Source: Peptoclostridium sp. (GTDB lineage Bacteria > Bacillota > Clostridia > Peptostreptococcales > Peptostreptococcaceae). Taken from it: a DNA stretch of 64,000 nucleotides. Positions 54,290-63,285 of this stretch are shown piece by piece. The notes under the pieces were generated by a model, which had not been told where the DNA came from, ran no database searches, and was given only the letters and a program-made list of their open reading frames with translations. Both the position numbers and the translations under genes were made by a program. The stretch is taken from contig NZ_WXFG01000016.1 in the NCBI RefSeq assembly GCF_009881055.1, forward strand, positions 1-64,000. The letters run 5' to 3'. Each line of letters opens with the position of its first letter. Position 1 is the stretch's first letter.

Positions 54290-55063
54290 ATGCAAGGATA
54301 CGAAAGCTTTAAGCAGAAAGTGCTGAATAAAACAGGCATAGATCTATCACTATACAAGGAAAAACAAATGAAGCGAAGGCTTTCATCCTTGGCCAAAAGA
54401 AATGGCTTCGACGATTTCGAAAGCTATTACAAGGGCATATCAACAAATAAAGAGCTTTTTGAAGAGTTTGTAAATTACATGACAATAAATGTTTCGGAAT
54501 TTTACAGAAATCCGGAGCAGTGGAAGGTGCTTGAGGATGACGTAATACCAAAGCTGCTCAGCAAAAAAAAGCAGCTCAGGGTTTGGAGTGCTGCCTGCTC
54601 GACGGGGGAGGAGCCGTATTCGATGGTAATGCTACTTAGCAATTTTATGCCGCTTGACCAGATAAAGATATATGCGACTGATTTGGATGAACAGGCTATC
54701 GAAAAGGCAAAGCGCGGCCAATATACAGAAAAAAGCCTAAAAAATTTGCCGAATAATTTTATTAGAGATTATTTCGATAAAAAAGGTGGTATATATGAAA
54801 TTAAAGAAACGATCAAGAAGCGAGTTGAATTCAAAAGGCACAACCTTCTAAGCGACAGATATATGGACAGGTGCGACCTCATAGTATGCAGAAATGTCCT
54901 CATTTATTTCACCGAAGAGGCCAAGAGCGAAATATATACCAAATTCAGCAGATCGCTTGAGAAAGAAGGCTACCTGTTTGTCGGAAGCACTGAGCAGATA
55001 ATAATGCCAAGCAAGTACAACCTCAAAGCGCTGAAAACATTTTTCTATGGAAGAATTGAGTAG
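54290..55063 (+). CDS. cheR: Chemotaxis protein methyltransferase CheR
   Basis: A 257-residue SAM-dependent glutamate methyltransferase that adapts chemoreceptors. The N-terminal helical domain (1-75) precedes the SAM site WSAACSTGEEPYSMVML (about 98-114) and CRNVLIYFTEE near 203-213. It starts three bases after ispH with AGGAGGT. No other che gene is in the window; the flagellar operon begins 650 bases downstream. Confidence 0.93.
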   Translation: MQGYESFKQKVLNKTGIDLSLYKEKQMKRRLSSLAKRNGFDDFESYYKGISTNKELFEEFVNYMTINVSEFYRNPEQWKVLEDDVIPKLLSKKKQLRVWSAACSTGEEPYSMVMLLSNFMPLDQIKIYATDLDEQAIEKAKRGQYTEKSLKNLPNNFIRDYFDKKGGIYEIKETIKKRVEFKRHNLLSDRYMDRCDLIVCRNVLIYFTEEAKSEIYTKFSRSLEKEGYLFVGSTEQIIMPSKYNLKALKTFFYGRIE

Positions 55064-55171
55064 ATAAAATACTGCTTTTAAATTTGACAAGTGTGTTCAA
55101 GGGGCAATAAGTTTTATTATTTCTATAGAATGCAGCAAAATATTTATTTCGAATAAAGGGGGACATAAGAA

Positions 55172-55432
55172 ATGGAAGTATTAAAAGTTTCATCCAAATC
55201 CAATCCAAATGCCGTAGCAGGAGCCCTAGCAGGATATTTAAGAGAAAAGGGGTCGGCTGAAATCCAGGCAATTGGCGCTGGAGCTATCAACCAGGCCGTA
55301 AAAGCTGTTGCTATAGCCAGAGGATTTGTGGCTCCTAGCGGCATGGACCTTATTTGCATACCTGCTTTCACTGATGTTGAAATTGACGGGGAAGAAAGAA
55401 CAGCGATAAAACTTATTGTGGAACCAAGATAA
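55172..55432 (+). CDS. spoVS: Stage V sporulation protein S
   Basis: An 86-residue Alba-superfamily protein needed for coat assembly and septation in sporulating Bacillus. VLKVSSKSNPNAVAGALAG at 3-21 and INQAVKAVAIARGFV are near-invariant in the family. It supports a spore-forming host. Own terminator; the promoter is not clear. Confidence 0.95.
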   Translation: MEVLKVSSKSNPNAVAGALAGYLREKGSAEIQAIGAGAINQAVKAVAIARGFVAPSGMDLICIPAFTDVEIDGEERTAIKLIVEPR

Positions 55433-55462
55433 AAACTCAAAAGTATATTTTGTCATATTGCG

Positions 55463-55488
55463 AAAAACCTGCCTGGGCAGGTTTTTTT
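55463..55488 (+). terminator. Intrinsic terminator after spoVS
   Basis: AAAAACCTGC (55463-55472) pairs with GCAGGTTTTT (55477-55486) around a four-base loop, ending in seven Ts. Confidence 0.9.
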
Positions 55489-55662
55489 ACGTTTGAAATG
55501 CAATAGGACTATAGCCATGATTGATATTGTTCATGAATTGATATAGTATATATAAAAATGCAATCAATGACAAAAAATAAACAGATTTTAAAATTAGATA
55601 AAAATTGCATGTTTAATATTAAAGAACTGTTAAGAAGTATTTTAAATATCTAAAAATCAGTA

Positions 55663-55668
55663 TATAAT
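55663..55668 (+). promoter_or_regulatory. Possible -10 box of the flagellar operon
   Basis: TATAAT lies 46 bases before the flgB start in a strongly AT-rich, 226-base intergenic stretch. The -35 is poor. No SigD/FliA-type pattern (TAAA then GCCGATAA) is seen. Confidence 0.4.
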
Positions 55669-55714
55669 TAAAGATGGTGAGTTTTATAAAATTGCATTTT
55701 GATGGAGAGATGAC

Positions 55715-56110
55715 ATGGTTACTAAGGGATTTGAAATATTCAATAAGGCGCTCGATTACTACTGGGAGCGCAGCAAGGTAATCGATTCTAATATAGCAAA
55801 TATCAATACGCCTGAATACAAGCGAAAGGATGTTGTTTTCAGCGAAGTGCTCAAAGACAAGCAGAATAGCAGCGCTGTAGAAGGATATGCTACAAATGAG
55901 AGACATATAAAAATCAATCCGTCTGCATCAAAGCTATATGAAATAAGCGTGGATAAAAATACACGAAGCAGAATCGACGGCAACAATGTGGATCTGGATC
56001 TTGAAATGATAGAGCAGTCCAAGAACAGCATCAGCTACAATACCTCAGTCGAACAGATGCAAAGCATGTTCAAAAGACTTAAGAGCGTAATTGGTGAAGG
56101 GAGAAGATAA
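55715..56110 (+). CDS. flgB: Flagellar basal-body rod protein FlgB
   Basis: A 131-residue proximal rod subunit. The N-terminal segment with NIANINTPEYKRKDVVF (about 27-43) is the flagellar rod/hook signature. It is secreted through the flagellar type III apparatus without a cleaved signal. First gene of the basal-body operon. Confidence 0.94.
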   Translation: MVTKGFEIFNKALDYYWERSKVIDSNIANINTPEYKRKDVVFSEVLKDKQNSSAVEGYATNERHIKINPSASKLYEISVDKNTRSRIDGNNVDLDLEMIEQSKNSISYNTSVEQMQSMFKRLKSVIGEGRR

Positions 56111-56112
56111 TT

Positions 56113-56559
56113 ATGTCACTTTTTAGCGGCATGACCATAAGCGGAACGGCCCTTTCGGCCGAAAGAACAAGACTCGATGTCATATCGAAAAATATTGCCA
56201 ACGCCAATACAACCAAGACTGAAAACGGAATGCCATACAGAAGGCAAGTCGTCGTTTTCAAGGCGCAAAATACAACTTCATTCAAGGAGCAACTGGCTGC
56301 ATACGCCGGAGGAAGCGGTGAATCAGCTAAAACGACGGTTGAAATAGATAAGATTGTAGAGGATAAGTCGCCGTTCCTGAAAAAATACAATCCGGGTCAT
56401 CCGGACGCAGACAAGGACGGCTACGTGCTTACGTCGAATGTGAACACAATACAGGAAATGGTCGACATGATAACTGCCATGAGGGCATATGAATCCAATG
56501 TGACTTCCGTAAACAACACTAAATCCATGATGCTTAAGGCTTTGGAAATAGGCAGATAA
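56113..56559 (+). CDS. flgC: Flagellar basal-body rod protein FlgC
   Basis: A 148-residue proximal rod protein. NIANANTTKTENGMPYRRQ (about 29-47) and the C-terminal VNTIQEMVDMITAMRAYESN rod signature are clear. It begins two bases after the flgB stop. Confidence 0.95.
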   Translation: MSLFSGMTISGTALSAERTRLDVISKNIANANTTKTENGMPYRRQVVVFKAQNTTSFKEQLAAYAGGSGESAKTTVEIDKIVEDKSPFLKKYNPGHPDADKDGYVLTSNVNTIQEMVDMITAMRAYESNVTSVNNTKSMMLKALEIGR

Positions 56560-56585
56560 TAATTGTCAGGCAAGGGAGTGTTTAG

Positions 56586-56882
56586 ATGCAAATACAAGGT
56601 ATGGAATCTATTTCGAATATCAAATCAGCTGCCGGAGTTCAGAATTCCACAGCAGCCAATGGACAGGGTTTTAAGCAGGCGCTTATGGATGCTCTTTATT
56701 CAGCAAGCGATCTCGAAAGGGAACAGGAGATGTTGGGAGAAAAGTTTGTGCTGGGAGAACTAGATAATCTGCACGACCTTACTATAGCCACCCAAAAAGC
56801 CGATGTGGCAGTTCAGACAATAGTTGAAATAAGGAATAAAATAGTAGATGCCTACAAAGAAATAATGAGAATGCAAATATAA
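56586..56882 (+). CDS. fliE: Flagellar MS-ring/rod junction protein FliE
   Basis: A 98-residue protein linking the MS ring to the rod. The C-terminal half LHDLTIATQKADVAVQTIVE and IVDAYKEIMRMQI match FliE. It follows flgC as in most Firmicutes. Confidence 0.93.
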   Translation: MQIQGMESISNIKSAAGVQNSTAANGQGFKQALMDALYSASDLEREQEMLGEKFVLGELDNLHDLTIATQKADVAVQTIVEIRNKIVDAYKEIMRMQI

Positions 56883-56897
56883 TTTGAGGTGTATAAA

Positions 56898-58451
56898 TTG
56901 GAAGAACTGTTCTCGAATATCAAGCACAAATCGGATGAGCTGACTAAAAAATACACAAAAAAACAAAAGACGATTTTCTTGATTTGCTCGGTATTGCTTG
57001 TGCTTACTGTGGCATTCACAATATTTTACATAACAAGACCGGAATATGTTGTACTCTACAAGGATTTAAAACCCGAAGAAACCGGAGCCATCACTCAGAA
57101 TCTGGATGAAATGGGTATCAAGTACAGGATACAGGACGAAAACACAATACTTGTAATGGAAAGAGATGCCAGCAAGGCACGGATAGATCTTTCGATGAAA
57201 GGTGTGCCTGCTCAGAAATTCTCTTACGAAGATGTGCTGAATAAGAATAATATATTTTTGAGCAAGGAAGAAAAGCAGCAGGCTTTCAACATAGCACTCA
57301 AAAATAGTCTTGCACAGGACATAGAGTCAATGCCCGGAGTCGAAAGCGCGATAGTCAATATAACAATTCCACAGGGCAGTGACTTTATTCTATCTGAAAA
57401 TAAGGACAAGACAAAGGCTGCCGTATGGATTAGCATGAAATCGGGTCAGGAACTTGAACCTGAAAGAATAGCCGGAATTGCAGAATTTGTGGCAAATTCG
57501 GTAGAAGGACTCGACAGCGCAAATGTAACTGTTCATGACGCTTCAGGAAAGGTTCTAAACAGCGAAAAAGATGATGCTTCAAACATGTCCAACTCGCAAA
57601 TAAAGCTTCAGGAAGAGGTAAAGAGCAAGGTTCAGGAAAGTCTTATGGAGTTTTTAGGACCTGTATATGGCTATTCTAATGTATCGGTAATGGCCAGCGT
57701 AAAGCTTGATTTTGACACTACAATAAAAGAATCAAAAACATACAACACACCAGTCGAAGGAGAGGAAAACGGTCTCATCAGGAGTCTTCAGGAGAAGAGC
57801 TCCAGCTCATCGGCCACGGGAGAAGGCGGGCCGGCGGGTACTGAAAGTAATACTGATGCCGATGCAGCAACTCAGTATGCTGAGCAGCAACAATCCAGCA
57901 GCACTCAAAATGACAATGAAGAGAAGGTAGTAAATTACGAGCTGAATGAAACGATAGAAAAACTGGAAAAGGCAAAAGGCCAGATAAAGGATATCACGGT
58001 AGCCGTGATAATCAACAGCGACACACTCGAGGGTAAGGAGCTTGATGAGGAGCAAAAGACACAGGTAGAAAAGATAGTATCTACAGCGGTGGGCTTGGAT
58101 GCAAAAGCAGTCGAGGTGTACGCAAGATCGTTTGATGACAGTATGAATAAGGCTTTTGAAGACTCAGAGAAGGACAGTGCAAACAACATGCCGGCATGGA
58201 TTATAGCCCTTATTATAATATTAATACTGATACCAGCAGCCGGAGCGGCAGTTTACTTTATGAGGAAAAGAACACTAAGGCCAGAGCTTGCTGGAAATGC
58301 ACAGGCTACTCTTGAAATACCTGAGGAAGAAATAAAGGAGCTTGAAGTTGACATAAAAGATTCTGGATACAAAAGGAGCATTGAATCGCTTATTGAACGA
58401 AATCCGGAAATTGCATCACAGCTGCTTAAAAGCTGGCTTAGCGAGGATTAG
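56898..58451 (+). CDS. fliF: Flagellar MS-ring protein FliF
   Basis: A 517-residue membrane ring protein. Two transmembrane helices (about 25-46 and 433-455) flank the ring-building domains; a Ser/Glu-rich low-complexity loop lies near 300-345. The C-terminal tail binds FliG. GTG 56889 is inside the GAGGTG ribosome site, so TTG 56898 six bases later is chosen. Confidence 0.94.
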   Translation: MEELFSNIKHKSDELTKKYTKKQKTIFLICSVLLVLTVAFTIFYITRPEYVVLYKDLKPEETGAITQNLDEMGIKYRIQDENTILVMERDASKARIDLSMKGVPAQKFSYEDVLNKNNIFLSKEEKQQAFNIALKNSLAQDIESMPGVESAIVNITIPQGSDFILSENKDKTKAAVWISMKSGQELEPERIAGIAEFVANSVEGLDSANVTVHDASGKVLNSEKDDASNMSNSQIKLQEEVKSKVQESLMEFLGPVYGYSNVSVMASVKLDFDTTIKESKTYNTPVEGEENGLIRSLQEKSSSSSATGEGGPAGTESNTDADAATQYAEQQQSSSTQNDNEEKVVNYELNETIEKLEKAKGQIKDITVAVIINSDTLEGKELDEEQKTQVEKIVSTAVGLDAKAVEVYARSFDDSMNKAFEDSEKDSANNMPAWIIALIIILILIPAAGAAVYFMRKRTLRPELAGNAQATLEIPEEEIKELEVDIKDSGYKRSIESLIERNPEIASQLLKSWLSED

Positions 58452-58463
58452 GAGGAATTTACA

Positions 58464-59486
58464 ATGTCTAGAGTCAAAAAAAAGGGGTTTGAACTCACAG
58501 GGAAACAAAAGGCAGCCATATTGCTTATAACACTTGGACCTGAATACTCTGCAAGGATATTCAAAAACCTTTCCGAAGAAGAAATAGAGGAACTGACTCT
58601 TGAAATAGCAAACATGAAGCGCGTAGAGCCTGAAATAAAGGATAGAATTCTTGAGGAATTTTATGAGGTGTGTCTTGCGCAGGAGTACATATCTGAGGGC
58701 GGTATAAACTACGCACAGGAAGTACTTGAAAAGGCTGTCGGCACCGACAAGGCTATAGAAATTATCGGCAGACTCACAGCATCGCTGCAGGTGAGACCGT
58801 TTGACTTTGCCAGAAAGGCCGACCCGTCTCAGCTTAGCAACTTTATACAAAACGAGCACCCTCAGACGATAGCTCTCATACTCTCGCACGTTGAAAATGA
58901 CAAGGCTGCACAGATACTCTCCAGCCTCTCGCAGGATAAGCAGTCTGAAGTGGCCAAGCGTATTGCCACAATGGACAGGACATATCCTGAGATAATAAAG
59001 GAAGTTGAGACAATACTTGAAGACAAGCTTTCCAATATTGTAACTCAGGATTACACAAAAGCCGGCGGAGTGCAAAACATTGTCGATATACTCAACTCGG
59101 TTGATAGAGGTACTGAAAAGAGGATTATGGAGAGCCTGGAAATGTGTGAACCAGAGCTTGCTGATGAAATCAAGCGAAGGATGTTCATGTTTGAAGATAT
59201 AATAAATCTCGATAGCACAGCCATACAAAGATTTATACGCGAGGTGGACAACAGTGAGCTTGCAGTGGCATTAAAGGGCACAACCCAGGAGGTTGCAGAT
59301 CTGATATTTGCCAATATGTCCAAGCGTATGTCTGAAATGATAAAAGAAGATATGGAATTCATGGGCCCTGTCAGACTTAGGGATGTAGAAGAATCGCAGC
59401 AGAAGATAGTTAACATAATAAGAAAACTTGAAGATCAGGGCGAGATAATAATATCAAGAGGCGGAGGAGATGAGCTTATTGTCTAA
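58464..59486 (+). CDS. fliG: Flagellar motor switch protein FliG
   Basis: A 340-residue rotor protein. LTGKQKAAILLITLGPEYS (11-29), the middle-domain NEHPQTIALILSHVE (about 131-145), and the charged C-terminal torque helices are all present. It sits between fliF and fliH; 17 bases overlap fliH. Confidence 0.96.
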   Translation: MSRVKKKGFELTGKQKAAILLITLGPEYSARIFKNLSEEEIEELTLEIANMKRVEPEIKDRILEEFYEVCLAQEYISEGGINYAQEVLEKAVGTDKAIEIIGRLTASLQVRPFDFARKADPSQLSNFIQNEHPQTIALILSHVENDKAAQILSSLSQDKQSEVAKRIATMDRTYPEIIKEVETILEDKLSNIVTQDYTKAGGVQNIVDILNSVDRGTEKRIMESLEMCEPELADEIKRRMFMFEDIINLDSTAIQRFIREVDNSELAVALKGTTQEVADLIFANMSKRMSEMIKEDMEFMGPVRLRDVEESQQKIVNIIRKLEDQGEIIISRGGGDELIV

Positions 59487-60273
59487 GGTTATTAAATCCC
59501 AGCTTGTAATGCTCAAAAAGCCCAAGGTTATTGCAGGAGATATAACTGCTCAAGTCCAGACAGCTATTAAAACAGCCACAGGCAGTGAAGAGGTGGTAAA
59601 AGACGAGGTTTCGTACGGATTCTACAAGCTGCTCAGGGAAAAGGATGATTTCAGAGATTTGCTGCAACGAGAAAAAAAGCTCCTTGCGCTGCAAAGAGAC
59701 AGACTTGAAGCTGAAAAAAGAAGAGTCGCAGAGCTAAGGGCAGATGCAGAGAAGGTATATTGCGAACAAAGAAAAAAAGGATATGAAGAAGGCTATAGCG
59801 CAGGAATTGAAGAAGGCAGAAAGCAGTATGAAAGTATTATTGACGAAGCCGTTGAACTTAAAAAAAGCCTGGAGGCAAAAAAGAAGGCTGAAATAGACAT
59901 GCTCGAGCCTGAAATAATACAGCTGGTGCTGCAAAGCGTAGAAAAGATTATGGGAATTAAACTTGAGGAAAATGACGATCTCCTGGCAGGGGTCCTTCTA
60001 AAGGGGCTTGAGAAGCTGACTTATGCGCAAGATATAGTTGTAAGAGCGTGCATCGAAGATATAGAGACGCTCAAAAAAAATGAAAAGAAAATTCTTGTTT
60101 CGTCAGAAGGTGTGAAAACCATCACATTTAAGGCTGACCCGTCACTCAAACATGGGAACGTACATATTGAAACAAAAAGCGGCAGCATAGACGCTGGAAT
60201 ACAAACTCAGCTGACGGCTATAAGGGAAGAATTCCAATCAATGCTTGAAAGCGGTGTGCAATTTGAAAATTGA
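59470..60273 (+). CDS. fliH: Flagellar export regulator FliH
   Basis: A 267-residue coiled-coil protein that binds and regulates the FliI ATPase. A long charged helix (about 55-150) includes the Gly-rich face GYEEGYSAGIEEGRKQYE, typical of FliH, and the C-terminal domain (150-267) resembles V-type ATPase subunit E. It overlaps both neighbours. Confidence 0.88.
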   Translation: MSLLSKVIKSQLVMLKKPKVIAGDITAQVQTAIKTATGSEEVVKDEVSYGFYKLLREKDDFRDLLQREKKLLALQRDRLEAEKRRVAELRADAEKVYCEQRKKGYEEGYSAGIEEGRKQYESIIDEAVELKKSLEAKKKAEIDMLEPEIIQLVLQSVEKIMGIKLEENDDLLAGVLLKGLEKLTYAQDIVVRACIEDIETLKKNEKKILVSSEGVKTITFKADPSLKHGNVHIETKSGSIDAGIQTQLTAIREEFQSMLESGVQFEN

Positions 60274-61576
60274 CATGAGAAAATATGCAGAGCGCCTGGA
60301 AAACCTGGAGACAATCAAGTATTCAGGAAGGGTGTTCAGGGTTGTTGGGCTTACAATAGAATCAAAGGGCCCTGGCGGAAAACTAGGCGAGATGTGTTAT
60401 GTATATCCCATCGATTCAAAGGAGCCTATACTCGCCGAAGTTGTCGGATTCAGAGATGAAAATGTCGTGCTTATGCCATACGGGGATATGGAGGGAATAG
60501 GCTCAGGCAGCCTGGTTGTAGCTACTGGCAAGGGGCTTCAGGTCAAAGTCGGTGAGGCGCTTTTAGGACGGGTGCTCGATGGAATAGGGAATCCAATCGA
60601 CGGCATAGAAATAAATGAACTGAGGCATACATATCCGGTCATGAATAAGCCTCCCAATCCGTTAGAGAGGAATAGAATTTCTGAGCAGCTTTCACTTGGA
60701 GTAAAAGCCATAGACTCAGTCCTGAGCTGCGGCAAGGGACAGCGTATGGGGATATTTGCAGGCTCCGGAGTCGGAAAGTCAACGCTTCTAGGCATGATAG
60801 CCAGGAATACGAATGCCGATATCAATGTAATCGCACTCATAGGAGAGCGGGGCAGAGAGGTAAGGGAATTCATTGAAAATGACCTTAAGGAGGAAGGACT
60901 CAAAAGGTCTATAGTTGTAGTAGCCACATCTGACCAGCCTCCGCTTGTGAGGATGAAGGGAGCGCTTCTTGCTACTTCGATAGCTGAATACTTCAGAGAC
61001 AAAGGCCTTGATGTAATGCTCATGATGGATTCAGTAACCAGATTTTCGATGGCTCAAAGGGAAATAGGCCTTGCAGTAGGCGAGCCTCCAGTTACAAAGG
61101 GTTATACGCCTTCAGTGTTTGCAGTGCTACCCAGGCTTCTTGAGAGAGCAGGGAATTCAAGCAGCGGATCGATAACAGGCCTGTATACCGTGCTAGTAGA
61201 TGGAGACGACATGAACGAGCCTATTGCGGACGCAGTTCGGGGAATACTAGACGGACACATTGTGCTTTCAAGAGCTATAGCCAACAAGAACCACTATCCT
61301 GCAATAGACGTGCTTTCCAGCGTAAGCCGCGTAATGTCGAGCATTGCCTCGCCGGAGCACAAGGACGCGGCAAAGAGGCTGAGAGAAGTGCTTTCGATAT
61401 ACAAAGAGGCAGAAGACCTTATCAACATAGGTGTATATTCAAAGGGCACCAATAAAAAAATCGATTACGCAATTGACAAAATAGACAGGGTGAATTCATT
61501 CCTCAAGCAGGATGTGGACACTAATATTGGAGTCGAGGAAACTATAGGGCTTATGCTTGAAATATTCAAGGATTAG
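60263..61576 (+). CDS. fliI: Flagellar export ATPase FliI
   Basis: A 437-residue ATPase of the type III export apparatus, related to the F1 beta subunit. Walker A GSGVGKST and the Walker B-type VMLMMDSVTRFSMAQREIG are intact. The start is uncertain: TTG 60263 within the fliH end is chosen, ATG 60275 right after the fliH stop and TTG 60245 are alternatives; no strong ribosome site exists, suggesting coupling to fliH. Confidence 0.93.
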   Translation: MKIDMRKYAERLENLETIKYSGRVFRVVGLTIESKGPGGKLGEMCYVYPIDSKEPILAEVVGFRDENVVLMPYGDMEGIGSGSLVVATGKGLQVKVGEALLGRVLDGIGNPIDGIEINELRHTYPVMNKPPNPLERNRISEQLSLGVKAIDSVLSCGKGQRMGIFAGSGVGKSTLLGMIARNTNADINVIALIGERGREVREFIENDLKEEGLKRSIVVVATSDQPPLVRMKGALLATSIAEYFRDKGLDVMLMMDSVTRFSMAQREIGLAVGEPPVTKGYTPSVFAVLPRLLERAGNSSSGSITGLYTVLVDGDDMNEPIADAVRGILDGHIVLSRAIANKNHYPAIDVLSSVSRVMSSIASPEHKDAAKRLREVLSIYKEAEDLINIGVYSKGTNKKIDYAIDKIDRVNSFLKQDVDTNIGVEETIGLMLEIFKD

Positions 61577-61587
61577 GGGTGAAATCC

Positions 61588-62028
61588 ATGAAATTCGGTT
61601 TCAAGTTTGAAAAGATACTGGGCTTGAAGGAAAAGCTTGAAGACAACAAAAAGAATGAAATGGCAATAATATCAAACAGCATAAGGGATTTGGAAAATGA
61701 AATCAGTAAAATGGAGGAAATGAAACGCGAGAGATATGATATCTTAGAGGAAACTTTGATGTCAGGGGCTTCCATCACAGACATAAAAAATATCAGCTAC
61801 TCCATAGAATGCGCAGATATAAGCATAGAAAGGCTGCAGCAGAAGCTTTCAAGCCTGCGCGAGAGCTTCAACTTCAAAAAGGTGGAATATCTTGAGGTAA
61901 TGAAGGAAAGAAAATCATTTGAAAAGCTAAAGGAAAAGCACATTGACGAGTTCAAGCAGGTTTTAAAGCTAAATGAGGAAAAAGCGTTAGACCAAATAAA
62001 CACTTTCAGAATCAGAGGTACCAGCTAG
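61588..62028 (+). CDS. fliJ: Flagellar export chaperone FliJ
   Basis: A 146-residue protein almost entirely coiled coil (about 20-140), positioned after fliI as expected of FliJ, which escorts export substrates and stimulates FliI. Assignment rests on position and coiled-coil character plus the FGFKFEKILGLKEKLED start. ATG 61588 is seven bases after AGGGG. Confidence 0.85.
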   Translation: MKFGFKFEKILGLKEKLEDNKKNEMAIISNSIRDLENEISKMEEMKRERYDILEETLMSGASITDIKNISYSIECADISIERLQQKLSSLRESFNFKKVEYLEVMKERKSFEKLKEKHIDEFKQVLKLNEEKALDQINTFRIRGTS

Positions 62029-62037
62029 GAGGCATAA

Positions 62038-63285
62038 ATGGACCAGGCAAAGGACAAAGACAGGAATGTCAAAAAAGTAAGCCCGAGACTAAAAATCATA
62101 TTGGCATTATCTTTTTTGGTAGCCATTTTATTTGCCTTTTTAATTGTCTACATAATAAATCCCAAGTTCAAAGTGGCAGCGGATAAAGCAATGGGGGAAA
62201 TGCCTCTGATTTCGTCGATAGCAGGTGTTGGTGATTCGGCGGAGAATATAGAAGCTCAAAAGCGTGACCTGGCTGAATATTATCTTTCACTGGATGAGGA
62301 GCGGATTATAGACAAGCTTATGCTGCTTAAAAAGCAGGATAAAAGGCTATACAAGGAAATAGTACAGCTCATGAAGGATGGCGACTTTGAATTCACCCAG
62401 GACATTTTAAGCGAAATAGTGCTCAAGGAAACGAAAAAAAACACCCTAAGGCGTGAAGTTGAGAGCATGAAAAGGGAAAAAGCAGGAGACATTTCTGAAA
62501 AGGCCAAGTACTACTCAAAAGTAGGATTGCTTCAGACGGTAAGAGATATAGAGGATGACATAAGATCGCTTGAAATAGACAGCACATATGCTGCTAGTCT
62601 GCTTCAGGAGATGAAACCAAAATATGCAGCCAGAGTCATTTACTACATAGATGCTGACATACGGGACGCCGTAGAAACTAATCTCAAGGGAGAGGCGGCG
62701 CAAAAGATAAGCAGGGAGATGCTCTCCTTTGAGAAATATATTGAGGAAATGGACAGCATGACAATGCTGTATGCAGACAAGGAATACAGGCAGGCTTCGC
62801 TGGAGCTCGAAGACAAAGAAAAGTTCAAAGCGGAAGACGTAGCCTACATCATAGCCAATATGGATGTTGTGCAGGCAGGCAAGATTTTGGCGTCTTTTTC
62901 GGATAAGACATATTCAAATGACGTCATAGAAGAAATAAACAGAATAAAGCTTCTGAATGATCAGATAGATACTGGAAGCCTCTATACAACTGTTAATATT
63001 ATGGACAGTTATATTGGGAAAGTTGATGAGTTGAGAGAATCATACAAAAAAATGGATGCGACAGCTTTGGCAGACATAATTAAAAATATATTGGGCAGGG
63101 ATGAAATATACAAGGAGTACCCTGTAGGAGAAGGAGTTCTAAGGATAACGCAGGAGGAACTGCTTGTGGATATATTGAGGGGAATGCCGCCAAAATCCAT
63201 ATCAAAGATATTAAAAGAACTTGGAGCTCAGAAAGCATCAGAGCTTACACGAAAAATGGGACTTCCTGAAGAAGGGGGATATTGA
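62038..63285 (+). CDS. MotE/MgtE_N-like flagellar membrane protein
   Basis: A 415-residue protein with one N-terminal membrane helix (about 20-43), a charged helical stretch (60-165), and at least three repeats resembling the MgtE_N/FliG-type helical unit: LLQEMKPKYAARVIYYID (about 187-204), IANMDVVQAGKILASF (near 280), and LRGMPPKSISKILKELG (near 386). MotE-type proteins between fliJ and fliK help stator function in related bacteria, but those are usually shorter. Exact role unknown. Confidence 0.65.
   Translation: MDQAKDKDRNVKKVSPRLKIILALSFLVAILFAFLIVYIINPKFKVAADKAMGEMPLISSIAGVGDSAENIEAQKRDLAEYYLSLDEERIIDKLMLLKKQDKRLYKEIVQLMKDGDFEFTQDILSEIVLKETKKNTLRREVESMKREKAGDISEKAKYYSKVGLLQTVRDIEDDIRSLEIDSTYAASLLQEMKPKYAARVIYYIDADIRDAVETNLKGEAAQKISREMLSFEKYIEEMDSMTMLYADKEYRQASLELEDKEKFKAEDVAYIIANMDVVQAGKILASFSDKTYSNDVIEEINRIKLLNDQIDTGSLYTTVNIMDSYIGKVDELRESYKKMDATALADIIKNILGRDEIYKEYPVGEGVLRITQEELLVDILRGMPPKSISKILKELGAQKASELTRKMGLPEEGGY

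Noticed and set aside
55081..55171. SigH promoter for spoVS
   Set aside because: A GAAT core is present at 55128 but the matching AGGA element is degenerate and the spacing is wrong.
55500..55714. SigD/FliA promoter for the flagellar operon
   Set aside because: No TAAA plus GCCGATAA arrangement with a suitable spacer was found; only a TATAAT box is visible.
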